Shown here: piece by piece, positions 38,999 to 49,198 of the stretch
Layout of the letters: every line of letters starts with the position of its first letter
Numbering within the stretch: the first letter of the stretch is position 1
Origin: Naegleria lovaniensis
Lineage: Eukaryota > Heterolobosea > Eutetramitea > Acrasida > Naegleriidae
Assembly: GCF_003324165.1 (NCBI RefSeq)
Contig: NW_025407835.1
Location: 620,001 to 684,000, forward strand
Reading direction: 5' to 3'
DNA: 64,000 bases
Notes under the pieces: model-generated
What the model saw: the letters and a program-made list of their open reading frames with translations, nothing else
What the model was told of the DNA's origin: nothing
The model's database searches: none
Program-made: the position numbers and the translations under genes

Positions 38999-39760
38999 AT
39001 GATGACCAATCTTAACAACAAACTCGTTGCCATTACAGGAGCTTCATCGGGAATTGGTGCAGCCACAGCAATTGCCCTTGCCGCCAAAGGTTACAAACTC
39101 TTGCTATTGGCACGTCGTGTCCATATGCTTCAACAATTACTAGAAGACCCATCCAATGCTTTATCTTCTGAAAACACCCTCATTGTTGAATGTGATGTTA
39201 CCAACGTGGATTCTCTGTCCAATGCCGTTCAATTAGCACATGACAAATTCCACCTTCCTATTGACTGTCTAGTCAACAATGCAGGTGTCATGTTTTTACA
39301 ACCGTTAGCAGAACAATCTTTACAAAGACAACAACAAATGATCTCGACCAATGTCATGGGAGTTTTGAATGGCATTCATGTCGTGTTGAAAGACATGATT
39401 GAAAAACAACATGGAACCATCATTAATATTAGTTCCATCGCTGGAAAGAAGAGCTTTTCCAATCACGTTGCTTATTGTGGTACAAAATTCGCTGTCAGTG
39501 GATTAACTGAAGCATTACGAAGTGAAGTCAGTTCTTCAAAAGTGAGAGTCATTGTCATTGAGCCTGGTGTGACTCAAACCGAATTGTTGGGACACAACGA
39601 CACGGAGCAAGTCGAACCCTATGAAGAATGGAAGAAGACCATGACATTGGGAGTGTTGAAAGCTGAGGATGTGGCAGCAGCAATTTTATTTGCCTATGAA
39701 GCACCTCCTCATGTATGTGTGAGAGAGATTGCATTGGCTCCCACTGAACAGAAAGATTAA
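38999..39760 (+). CDS. Short-chain dehydrogenase/reductase, YdfG-like, 253 aa
   Basis: Classical SDR of normal length. TGASSGIG (13-20) is the dinucleotide-binding glycine motif, and ARR after the second strand (38-40) suggests NADP preference. NNAG is at 93-96. Catalytic residues are Ser145/146, Tyr159 and Lys163 (YCGTK). The C-terminal sequence VREIALAPTEQ matches the YdfG / serine 3-dehydrogenase subgroup, which oxidises small 3-hydroxy acids such as L-allo-threonine and serine or reduces related carbonyls. Cytosolic: no targeting signal. Neither neighbour suggests a pathway. Exact substrate is an inference. Confidence 0.93.
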   Translation: MMTNLNNKLVAITGASSGIGAATAIALAAKGYKLLLLARRVHMLQQLLEDPSNALSSENTLIVECDVTNVDSLSNAVQLAHDKFHLPIDCLVNNAGVMFLQPLAEQSLQRQQQMISTNVMGVLNGIHVVLKDMIEKQHGTIINISSIAGKKSFSNHVAYCGTKFAVSGLTEALRSEVSSSKVRVIVIEPGVTQTELLGHNDTEQVEPYEEWKKTMTLGVLKAEDVAAAILFAYEAPPHVCVREIALAPTEQKD

Positions 39761-40103
39761 GGTTCAATGAAGATGGATTTGAAGAACTGTGCTTGGTTGT
39801 AATGAGAGCTCAACGAGTAAATCATCAAAGCTCCGTTTAGAAATCTTTTCATGTTTAGGAGATGGTTCGTTTTCAAAAAGTATTTGTTGGAATTGCATTT
39901 GAGTCTTGAGTTTGTGGATAAATCTCTCACATTCTAAACCACAATGATATTGGATGTTCTTCCAAAAGGGGAATTGACGGTGATTTTTTTATTTTCATTG
40001 TTTTTCTTCAATGTCGAATTTTCATATTCCTCTATAACCAGAGCTAGAAATTGGAATGGTTGTGTGAAATTGATATTCCTTGAAAAACAAAAAAAAACAA
40101 TCC
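39761..40103. other. Spacer between SDR and transporter genes
   Basis: 343 bases, no gene recognised. The transporter frame is open from 40080 but lacks an ATG before 40104. Confidence 0.4.
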
Positions 40104-41580
40104 ATGACTGTACCGATAACAAATTCTCCTCTTGAGAAAACACCCTTGCTCGTTGGCGATTCTCCAAACGAACTCAAATTGAGTGTTAACCAATCAGTCA
40201 AAGACGACCAGGAATTGGAATTTTCACAACAAGTTACAACAGTTGACAAGAAACGAAATTCGAAATGGAGACAGTGCTGGAAATCTCTTGTGTTGTATCT
40301 TCTCACCATCATTATGGTTGTTGCCAAAAGTTGTGATACTGTCTTGTACGTGAGATTGACCTATGAAATTCAAAACTACATGTAAGTCATCTTGCACTGA
40401 ATGAATTAATTATTATTCATCTTCAACAACGTTTTGACAGTTACATGCTCACAAATTTTGTGAACGTGGCCTATGTCATTATTCTGTTCCCAATTGTGGT
40501 CTTTCAAATATGGAGAGGAAAAATTACAAAAGCCATGAGAGAGTAAGTACATGCTTGCTTTTTAAAATTATGAACATAATGTTTCGATTAGAACTCGTCA
40601 ATACAAATATATTGTCATGGCCTTCCTTGACAATGCCACGAATACCTTGTCAACCATTCCAGCAGCGTTTGTGAGTGGAAGTGTCAACACCATGCTTTCT
40701 CAAGCTGTGATTGTCCTTAATATTGCGTTCAGTTTTATCTTTCTTCATGCAAGATATAACTCCTTTCACATGTCAGGTGTCATTTTGGTTGTTTGTGGAC
40801 TAGTAATTAACATTTATCCTCTCTTCGCACAAGGTGTGTCCATTTCCAATGACGACACTTCCTCCAACATGAACTGGTTATGGGTCTTGTTATTGTTTTC
40901 TTCCAACATTCCAGCAGCGGCCAGTAATGTCTATAAGGAAAAGTGTTTAAAACAAGAACAGCTCGATGTTTGGCTTGTCAATTACTGGGTCTCTGTTTGG
41001 CAAGTGTTATTTGGAATTTTAACTTCGTTATTTGTCTTTGTTCCAATGCCAGGAACTTCATATACGGATTGGTTTGGAATTCCAGCATATATTTGGGGAG
41101 GAATTAAATGCAGTGTTGGAGTGAATACGATTATTGACGGAGCAGTTCCGGATCGATGTGAGGGGTTTCCAGCTGTGTTTTGGATTGACTTATTTTTTAA
41201 TTTTACCTATGCCACTTTGGAGGTAAGTTAATCGATTGGAAAGAATTCTTAATGTTCTAAAAAAGGAAAATTGTACCAGTTGTATGTGTTCCAATATGGA
41301 AGTTCCACTCTTGCCGTCATTTGTTCTTTCTTGTGAATTTGTTGCTGGAGAAGCATTCGAATCTCAACTTTCCTTATTCGACGTCATTTCCTTAATCATT
41401 TTAGTTTTAGGAATTGTTGTCTATTCATTGACCAAAGAACAAACCGCACACAAAGACGACAAGTTTAGAAAGGTCCAAGAAACCATGTACGAAAAAATAT
41501 GTCACTCCCTCAAATCCATGAATCTTTCGCGTTATTTGAAATCAAAATTATTTCAATCTTCCTTACTTCAAAATCATTAA
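40104..41580 (+). CDS. CRT-like (chloroquine-resistance transporter family) membrane transporter, 4 exons, apparent frameshift
   Basis: Exons 40104-40381, 40441-40542, 40592-41222 and 41280-41580, with introns of 59, 49 and 57 bases. All have clean GTAAGT donors. The protein has about ten membrane spans of the DMT/CRT fold. Family marks are MAFLDNATNTLSTIPAAFVS, LSQAVIVLNIAFSFIFLHARY and NIPAAASNVYKEKCLK...DVWLVNYWVSVWQ. The last part, EFVAGEAFESQLSLFDVISL, aligns with the PfCRT segment KFLAGDAVREPRLLDF. CRT proteins export amino acids, peptides or drugs from vacuoles or lysosomes. In exon 4 the homologous frame (YVFQYGSSTLAVICSFL) meets a TGA at 41334-41336, and the rest of the homology lies one base on. 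No intron fits; one extra base in the TTTC run, or a +1 shift at TTG-TGA, would explain it. Confidence 0.8.
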
Positions 41581-41666
41581 ATAATTTCCAAAATTGTTTT
41601 TAATATTTACATTTCAAATATTTACATCTCAATTTCTAACTATTTACATTCAAAATCTTGGACATT

Positions 41667-43637
41667 TCACAATTGTTCCAATGCAATCTTTTTCAAAACT
41701 TCAAAATTCGGAGTTCCCCATCCGGTCACCACATCGAATCCTTTCGTTGCAGGAAATCCTGGACAAGGAGCCATTGCATTATTTCCAAAAACGACATCAT
41801 AAAAAGCATTTAACTGTTGTAAGGCAACCTTCTTATAGAGCCAATAATTTAAAAATCCCAAAGGTTTCATTCCTTGCCTCATTCGAGCATCGTTCAGTAA
41901 GGCAATCATACCTGCAACGACTGGAGTACTGGCACTGGTTCCGTCGACACTTTCGAATTTTCCTTGGTGCATGACTTGATAATTGACTCCGAAAGCGGAG
42001 ATGTCGGGATAAGCTCTTCCGTTCCGATTGAAATATTTTGGGGAGGGAAGATGAGGTTGAGAGAGGTAGGAGGTGACGGCATCGTTTTGATAACTTGGAC
42101 GAGAATAGGCATTACTGAAACCTCCTCCACTCCATTCCGTAGCTTCTTCTTGGAGTGAATAATTTCTCCAGTAAACCATTCGATTCGATGGTTTGGTTGC
42201 TCCGACACTTGTCACATACGGAGAAGAAGTTGGCCATTCTATCATGATGAGTTTATAAATTATCACATTGGTGGTTGTTATTTGTGATTAAGGTTACATC
42301 TTAAAATTAACAAATTCATTTACAAACCTGGTTCGAAAGAATTTTGATCCTCACTACATCTGGCTCCGTCGTCTCCACTCGCAATTAACACGGTTCGTCC
42401 CGTAACTGCTAATTTTTGAAATTCATAATCCAATGTCATTTGGACATCTTCCGGAATGTATTTTTCAACAGCTCCGTAAGAAATGGAATGTACTTGGGCA
42501 CATTCTTCTCCTTGAGATTGTAAAAGAGCAATCCAGTCGAGGAAGGGATCTGCAGTTTCTTCGTCGGGAATGGAGTTGATGGTTGTGTTCATGTTGTGAC
42601 CAGTTGCCATAATCTAGAGTGTGTTAAACAAAACCAAATGGTCAAGTGTTGTTGAAAATTAGTGAACTTACATATTGAATGTCTAAGGAGGCTTCAATTC
42701 CTGGCTTGGATGCATCGTTGGGTCCGTTGACAATAGGTTGAATTCTAGAGAGATTAAAAGCTTGTTGGAACATTTCTAAATCTTTGGGAGAATAGTATTC
42801 TCCTAAAAAGGAAGCGATCGCTTGTCTATTTTTGGGGAAAGGAATGGCATTGAGGTCATCTCGAGTCATGTTATATCGTTTCCAAATGGATTGAGGTGTG
42901 GTTATTGGACTTTCAGATAAATCTTTTGCTTGAAGGAGTGGTCGTCGATGTTTGACCATTCGTCGATATTGAGGAAAATGGTGAATTCCAAAAACAGTAT
43001 GAATTCCAGGTGCTACTTGAAGTGGAAGTGCAAAACCTTCAATGGAACGGAAGAGGACCTGTCCGTTGTCTTTATGAACAAAAGGTTTCATTTTGGCTTT
43101 CAGAAAAGTATCGACAGATTTAACGCTCATTCTCACGGTAACAAAATTCAAATGTTTTGACAAGTGAGTGATGTGTACGTCTGGAATGCTGTTCAAAAAT
43201 TGGAAGAGTGCTTTCGAATGCGAGTCTTCAGGCGCTGTTATCTTTGCCACTTGAGCCATGGACAAGAAGTTACCATAGTCTTCACTGTCTGGATTGCTGA
43301 CACGTTCGAAAGTTTTCGTCAGCCATTCCGTGTTTCGATGTTTCAAAGCAAAGGTCAATCGGACACGTTGATTTTCTAACGCAATTCTTGTTTTCAACAC
43401 GTGAGATTCACTCAGTGGTTGGAAGGATGGGGGAACTCGTAACTGATGAGAGTATTTCATTTGAACGTACGGGGATGATAAAAAACTTTGTGCCATGTCC
43501 AATGCATGCATCGGAGATGTGAAAAAGAGTTGCATGCTCAGAAGTAGAAAACAAAGCGTTAACGGAAACAAGCAAAAGGAAAAAAATCGAGAACGAAGCA
43601 TGAGTTTTTTTAAATATTGAATACCTATCTGTTGCAT
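41667..43637 (-). CDS. TPP1: Tripeptidyl-peptidase / sedolisin, family S53 (3 exons)
   Basis: Exons 42672-43637, 42328-42613 and 41667-42238 (introns of 58 and 89 bases), 607 residues. Signal peptide near the start (FFSFCLFPLTLCFLLLSMQL); an internal ATG at 43601 could be the true start. Residues ~55-200 are the propeptide (Pro-kumamolisin fold). Catalytic residues: Glu315 and Asp319 in EASLDIQY, oxyanion Asp403 in ASGDDGARC and Ser519 in DGTSASTPVV. A C-terminal Ca-site sequence GFDVVTGWGTPN is present. The first splice rebuilds the consensus LDIQYIMATG and the second FEPEWPTSSPYVTSVGAT, so both are well supported. TPP1 removes tripeptides from N-termini in acidic lysosomes. It is convergent with the CRT-like gene and divergent from the Ras-fusion gene. 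Confidence 0.94.
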
Positions 43638-43860
43638 TTGGTTGAAACAGTTATTTATATCAAACGGAGAAGCAAACTCCGATCCGATCCGGAGAACAAT
43701 TTACCTTATTTAATTCTTGACATCATTCTAAGATGCAATCAATAACTCTCTAAGGCAGCCACCAATGTCGTCCAAGGTTTGTTTTTTGTTCGTGGTTATC
43801 CAATGAACTTGGAACCATTTTCAATTCGTTCTTGTTCATGTTTTACGAACACCAAAAAAA

Positions 43861-45070
43861 ATGTCGAAACAAACTCTACTTGTTCTTCCTCCTGAAATAT
43901 TGGTTCAAATATTAGAGTACTTACTGGATCGACATATCCGAACGAGCGGGACCATCCTCCTCACTCAAGAACATTCTTTTGGATTTGTTGAATATTGTCC
44001 GGAAACGAAATTACATGAACTCGTGAAACAAATGAATATCGTGATGAGTATTCATCCATTATTTTCAATGATCATAAGAAGAACAGCAACTACTCGATCA
44101 TCCGAATATCAGAATACAGACTCGTCCTTGATTACAGAATATTTCAATGATCTTTGGTGGAGAATTTTTCTGAAGAAGTGTTCCACACTTGAAAAAAGAA
44201 ATGTCAATGAAATGAAATTGCTACAAGAACAAGTGTTAAAGAAGGGAATGAAAAGATGTTTGAGCTTGTTTTTGAAAGTGAAAAGGTCATTAATGAAAGT
44301 AAAAGAAGGGAAAATTGATTTGAATCGTTCAGCAGAATTTAAGATTGTGGTGTTTGGAGCAGGTGGTGTTGGAAAATCAGCACTTGTCATTCAATTTATT
44401 ATGGGACAATTTATTGGCGAATATGACCCAACTATTGAAGACAGCTATCGAAAACAAATTGAGGTTGATGGAGAAATGGCCTTGTTAGACATTCTAGACA
44501 CTGCAGGTGCGTTTTGTTATTTAAACAATGTTCGACTGACACGATTATTGTGTTAAGGCCCGGAAGACTATTATGCGTAAGTAATCATGAAGTGAAGACA
44601 ACATCAAGATGGTGATGACGGACATTATGGATAGATTAAGACGTTCTTATATACGTTGTGCAGACTGTTTTATTTTTGTGTGTGCTGTTGATGACCCACG
44701 CACTGTGCATGAGTTTGATTATTTAATTGAAAGCTCAGAAAGAGAAAAAGAGTCATGTGACATTCCTTGCATTTTTGCAATCAACAAAATTGATCTTGTT
44801 CGTGAAAATTTAATTGAGGATGTAAGCAACATTGTGACCGAAGATATGGTTGGCAACGTGATCAAAAAGCACAAATTAACCAATTACTCAATTTTTGAAT
44901 CAAGTGGAAAACGAGCAATTAATTCAACCGCTATATTTGAAGAAATTGTTCGAAGAAAACGAATGGGAGACATTCATTGCACACAATTAATGAGTGAAAT
45001 TATTGAACATGACGTAAATGTGTTCGAAGCTCGTAATGTTAGAGAAAAGAAAAAGTGTCTGTTCATGTAA
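43861..45070 (+). CDS. F-box-Ras GTPase fusion protein (3 exons, one of 19 bases)
   Basis: Exons 43861-44506, 44558-44576 and 44635-45070, 366 residues. An F-box-like motif ([14 protein letters not shown]) occupies residues ~9-70. A helical, Lys-rich linker leads to a complete Ras domain from ~158. G1 is [11 protein letters not shown], switch I is [15 protein letters not shown]3 is [17 protein letters not shown]4 is INKID (272-275) and G5 is ESSGK. The C-terminus CLFM is a CAAX box, predicted farnesylated. The position equivalent to Ras Gln61 is Pro217. The 19-base middle exon carries the PEDYYA segment. The F-box would link an SCF ubiquitin ligase to a membrane-bound GTPase switch, which is inference. 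Introns are 51 and 58 bases. Confidence 0.88.
44558..44576 (+). other. 19-base microexon of the F-box-Ras gene
   Basis: Acceptor GTTAAG before 44558 and donor GTAAGT after 44576. It encodes Pro-Glu-Asp-Tyr-Tyr plus split codons on each side, joining LDTAG to ALRRSY. Skipping it would break the frame and remove the switch II start. Confidence 0.8.
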
Positions 45071-45111
45071 TGGTAGTGAGTTCATATGTATTGTGAAGCC
45101 AACAAGCCATT

Positions 45112-46431
45112 TTAAACAATTGAACTCTTTTGTACACTTGTTAAAACTTGTTTTTGAATCTCTTGATCCATTTGTAGCAAGTCGTCAATGGCAATAAGTT
45201 TGAAATGTTTCACAATATAATTGATACAGAAAGTATTGAGGCTTGTCACTTGATAGTCATAAATCTCATTCAATATGGCACACACATTCTTTGAGTTGAT
45301 CTGTGCGATTAATACCTCAGTCACTAAATTCTCCATCTCGGTCAACAATAACATATTGCCAGCTTTTAAAATTTCCAACAAGACAGGAACTGTGTAAACT
45401 TGTTCAGTGCCATTGTTGGCATTCTCTAATTCCCCTGTGTAAATATATTGAATGACTGCTTGTACAGCATTGTATGAAAGGCCTGACATTTCAATAACCT
45501 TGGGATTTTTAGGTGTAAACTCTACTGTCGTTTCATTCCATTCCTTACTCAGAATTTTTCTAAAATATTCCGACCGAACCGCTAGCATGACATCATTGGC
45601 TCTAATCACTTGATCCGTGTCAGAAAATTTTAAGAGCACGTTGGAAAATTCATGCATGGTCAACATCTTTTTTAAGTCCTTCTTGAGCAACATGTCACAT
45701 GTTTGATTGTTGCGGCCGTGTAACGATAAAGAACTTGTCGTGAGTGGTTCATCACTCTTCATGTCCATTTGAATGTCTTCTTGCGACAATGCACGATTGT
45801 ACATTCTAAAGTTTTTCATCTCAACATTTCCCTGTGTGTAACCTCCTGGTGAACAAAATATGCGAAACTGCTGATTTGGAATTCTCTTAATGACTCCTGA
45901 ATTTGCAACCTCATCACATTTGCCATCGAGATATAAAATTTGGTACGTGTCATAATATACGACCGCAACATGATACCAAGAATTATATTTATCCAAACTC
46001 TCAGTGCTATCAAAACCATCATTATTACTTTTCGTGGTATCCACTCGGCAATGGAGAGTATTTTCATGAGGTGACAACCACATGGCTGGTTGCCGAACAT
46101 GATCCGAGTTACCATAATGAAATAGGCATCTCCAATTTCCAGTAGAACCACTTAACAATTTCAATCGGAATGTAATGGTCCATTGAAATTTGAGAGGAGA
46201 ATAACCATCAGTCATGAATGATAAATCTTCATCAAGTTTTGATCGCTTCGGAAGAAGGTAGGGCAAGATTGAGTCTGCAGATGAATTAATTTCTTGAGGA
46301 TGAACCAACTGTTGGGAGGGAGGAAAGACCAATTGTTGTTGTTGAGCATGGATCGGTTGGGACCCAATAAATTCTTGGCATTCAAGCCTGCTGCTAGCAG
46401 CGAGAGGACGGAGGTTATGGGAACTGGACAT
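45112..46431 (-). CDS. LamG-like - BTB - BACK protein, 439 aa
   Basis: Single exon. Residues ~75-215 form a LamG/concanavalin-like jelly roll (KFQWTITFRLKLLSGSTGNW, YHVAVVYYDTYQILYLDGK, NFRMYNRALSQEDI). Residues ~250-370 form a BTB domain (FSNVLLKFSDTDQVIRANDV, LAVRSEYFRKILSKEWNE, AVIQYIYTGEL). A BACK-like helical part follows (NVCAILNEIYDYQVTSLNTF). BTB-BACK proteins are usually Cullin-3 adaptors, so the LamG part may be the substrate-recognition end. There is no signal peptide, so the LamG fold would be intracellular. Start ATG 46431. It is convergent with the F-box-Ras gene, with 41 bases between stops. Confidence 0.88.
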   Translation of the reverse strand: MSSSHNLRPLAASSRLECQEFIGSQPIHAQQQQLVFPPSQQLVHPQEINSSADSILPYLLPKRSKLDEDLSFMTDGYSPLKFQWTITFRLKLLSGSTGNWRCLFHYGNSDHVRQPAMWLSPHENTLHCRVDTTKSNNDGFDSTESLDKYNSWYHVAVVYYDTYQILYLDGKCDEVANSGVIKRIPNQQFRIFCSPGGYTQGNVEMKNFRMYNRALSQEDIQMDMKSDEPLTTSSLSLHGRNNQTCDMLLKKDLKKMLTMHEFSNVLLKFSDTDQVIRANDVMLAVRSEYFRKILSKEWNETTVEFTPKNPKVIEMSGLSYNAVQAVIQYIYTGELENANNGTEQVYTVPVLLEILKAGNMLLLTEMENLVTEVLIAQINSKNVCAILNEIYDYQVTSLNTFCINYIVKHFKLIAIDDLLQMDQEIQKQVLTSVQKSSIV

Positions 46432-46865
46432 TTTTCTCTTTTTTTGAAAAGATCATTGTAAGATCTAAAGAATTAATAGTAATTGTAAATTGAACGGGAT
46501 CCCTGTTTGCGATAATGGAAAGCATCAAATTAAGGAGTTATTATGCAACAATTTTGAGCTCATTAAGCATTTTAAACAGGTCAACAACTCCATTGATTGT
46601 GTCCAAATACACCACCAGAAATTGAAGATGATCATGATGTCGTTGTTGAAAACACTTGAAACCATCCTTTCCATATTTTGTTAATACATGTTGCAAGATG
46701 ATGTTACGAACTTTTCCAAATGGCTACTTTAGTTTTGGGAGGTTCCATCAACTGGATCTTGCTTTTATGAAGAATTCCTATCAAATTTTCGATTGATTCA
46801 ACACATGAAGATGATTACAACGGCTAAAGGCCATCTCTGGGTAGCCTCGCGTTACAATTAGAAAA
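46432..46865. other. Divergent promoter region
   Basis: 434 bases between divergent starts. A short plus-strand frame at 46490 lacks an ATG and support. Nothing else seen. Confidence 0.4.
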
Positions 46866-47282
46866 ATGTTGAAACAAGCATCAAGGAACTCCTTGCGACT
46901 GATCCAATCAAAGAGAAGTTATTGTTTACCCTCCTCCTCCGTCCTAAATGCATCAACCACATCATTCCAATGCAATACTAATCCTCTCATCATGACCAGT
47001 GCCATCATGACGAATCAAAACACACTCCGATTTAATAGTAACAACGCCAATAAGAAGGAACAACAAGATCCAGCAGAAGACACCCCTAACAAGGATCAAT
47101 TCAAAGCTCGGGAGAAATTAAAACGGAAATGGATTTATTGGTTGCAGCGCCTGTTGCTTGGCGTCTTGTTGCTGGTAGCTGCAGGTTATGCTGTTTCTGT
47201 TTTTTTTGGTTTGGCATTCACCTATGCAGTGGTGGTTGCTGTTTTTGCCGTGCTCGCTGCACTGTTGGCAGCTTTTAATTGA
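46866..47282 (+). CDS. Small, probably mitochondrial membrane protein, 138 aa
   Basis: Single exon. The N-terminal ~40 residues (MLKQASRNSLRLIQSKRSYC) are Arg/Ser/Leu-rich without acids, typical of a mitochondrial targeting sequence. A Lys/Glu/Asn-rich middle follows. The C-terminus has two close hydrophobic spans (LLLGVLLLVAAGYAVSVFFG and YAVVVAVFAVLAALLAAF) and ends just after the second. I recognise no family. Inner-membrane assembly factors and respiratory accessory subunits often look like this, but that is inference. Confidence 0.7.
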   Translation: MLKQASRNSLRLIQSKRSYCLPSSSVLNASTTSFQCNTNPLIMTSAIMTNQNTLRFNSNNANKKEQQDPAEDTPNKDQFKAREKLKRKWIYWLQRLLLGVLLLVAAGYAVSVFFGLAFTYAVVVAVFAVLAALLAAFN

Positions 47283-47960
47283 GAAGAATGGAATCTTGAT
47301 GATGAACAAATCCTCTAGATTTTACACTTTCACTACGCAAGAAAAAAAAACAACCAACGAAATAAACAGATAACAAGAGCGTTCGTCTTCATGATCGAAA
47401 GATTTTAATATATTTCCAATCCTGTGGATGTAACTGGAGTATATGACCAAGTACCATCGATAATCAATAAATTGTCTTCTCCGTTTTATGTCGAGAATGG
47501 TTCATTCTAATGATCACAACAATAAATGAGACTTTATTCAATATTTGGCGTTAAATGACTTGTGTCCTGTTCCGCTTGGACAGCATTTCCTCCAGGAACT
47601 GATCGTTGGAGTTTGTCCCCCAAACACAACAACAAAAGTCACAATTTAAAAGAGCAAAAACGGCGTTTATTAGAGAGTACACGGGCCTTAGTTATGTTCC
47701 GTCATTTTGTTATGTTGGACGCAAAGTAGAGATGATGGAAAGTCGCTGGTAGTGACAATAGTGAACGTTAAATAGGAAAAAGAACATTTGCCATTTGTAA
47801 CACCGACAGATGAAATGCAAAACATTTTCACTACAATCCTCCAAAACAATGTTGTTTTGTTGATGAAATGCTCGTCCCTGGTAGTGACTTGTAAAATCTC
47901 GAGGAAATTAAAAGAGTTTAAAAAGAACACAACAGAAAGGAAAGTTTAGAGCAAAAAAAA
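47283..47960. other. Spacer, no gene recognised
   Basis: 678 bases between two plus-strand genes. A minus-strand frame (47688-47930) has no support. No tRNA or repeat seen. Confidence 0.4.
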
Positions 47961-49016
47961 ATGACATTGTTTGATCCCCTCAGTAGGTCATCGGAAGATG
48001 GTGATTGTGCACGATTGAAATTGATCAGTAATCTTTGTAATTATTCTCATCATTTGGATGAATTCTATTCCAAGTTACAAAGTAAAATGAGAAATGATCG
48101 AAAAAGAGTTCATGGCTTTCCGATGCATCATGAAATGATCTTCACCTTTTCTCCTGATACATCGGATCCTAACATTTACATAAGAAATGATAACACAAAC
48201 GTTAGTGATCCCACTGATATTCAAATATCGTACAGGTTGAATTTGATTTTAGTCAGTGATTATGAAGGAAGTAAAATTGAAGTATTTGATTTGGAAACGA
48301 AAAAGCACAAGAATAGTATATTTCCATTGCCACAAGAAAAGCCTCGCCATTTTTGCATTGAAGAGAATTATGATGGACAAAATAATGAGGCAATCATTTT
48401 GTGTTGTAAAGACGATATTCTCAAATATGATTTGAAACAATTTCTTACAATTGGCAAACAAGAAGTTGGAAAAATTTGGGCAAGTTCTAAATGTGACTGG
48501 GCTCAAGGACTTGCCATCTCATACTCAACACGACAATTATATGTTTGTGATCATGGACAAAGTAATATTGTGATTCTAAATTTAATATCTGGAGAGTTCG
48601 TTTATCAATTCCCAGTGAACGAAGCTTTTGGCTTGGCCTTGACTAATGATGAACAATATTTGGTGGTAACTCAAGTAAATTCATGCAACACTGTGCAAAT
48701 TTTCAAAAAAGAGTCCTTCAATGCAGTGAATGGTGAAACAGAATGGAAATCCATCAAAACATTGGGAATAGTACAAAACGAGCATGGTTCAAAATTTCAC
48801 AATCCTTGTGCTGTGATTTTTGATCGATTTTCTCGTAATCTATTAGTTTGCGATAATGGAAATCGTCGAATTCAGGTTTTTTCATTCAATACTTTTGAAC
48901 CGGTTGGTGTTTTTGGGGATGTTGATAACCAATTTTTTCGATATTTTCCCTACTCTCTGTGTTTAAACGAATTGACTGGAGAATTATTGGTTTGTCAATG
49001 CGAAGAGTGCTTTTAA
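47961..49016 (+). CDS. NHL-repeat beta-propeller protein, paralog of 35866-36882, 351 aa
   Basis: Single exon starting after an A-run at 47961. Blades include NLILVSDYEGSKIEVFDLET, RQLYVCDHGQSNIVIL and NLLVCDNGNRRIQVF. The segment KPRHFCIEENYDGQNNEAI matches RPRYICIEENYDGKRNDAL in the other gene. The N-terminal ~60 residues differ (Cys/His/Lys-rich). The last blade is cut short: it ends LLVCQCEECF, where the paralog continues VCDTHNKRVLIF. Sequence like the expected RRVLL lies in a neighbouring frame right there, so a late frameshift is possible. Function unknown. Confidence 0.85.
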   Translation: MTLFDPLSRSSEDGDCARLKLISNLCNYSHHLDEFYSKLQSKMRNDRKRVHGFPMHHEMIFTFSPDTSDPNIYIRNDNTNVSDPTDIQISYRLNLILVSDYEGSKIEVFDLETKKHKNSIFPLPQEKPRHFCIEENYDGQNNEAIILCCKDDILKYDLKQFLTIGKQEVGKIWASSKCDWAQGLAISYSTRQLYVCDHGQSNIVILNLISGEFVYQFPVNEAFGLALTNDEQYLVVTQVNSCNTVQIFKKESFNAVNGETEWKSIKTLGIVQNEHGSKFHNPCAVIFDRFSRNLLVCDNGNRRIQVFSFNTFEPVGVFGDVDNQFFRYFPYSLCLNELTGELLVCQCEECF

Positions 49017-49198
49017 AAGTAAACGAGGAATTTTCACTGGAATTTACTTCACACATCCAGAACTGGAAGCAATAACAGCTTATGCAAAGCCCATGCCAAC
49101 TGGAAATGTTTGCTGCAGGACATTAATTGGCAATGAATGAAGAATCTTGTAACAACGTTAAAAAGAGCAACTCGAGCTAAAAAAAAAGTTAAAAAATT

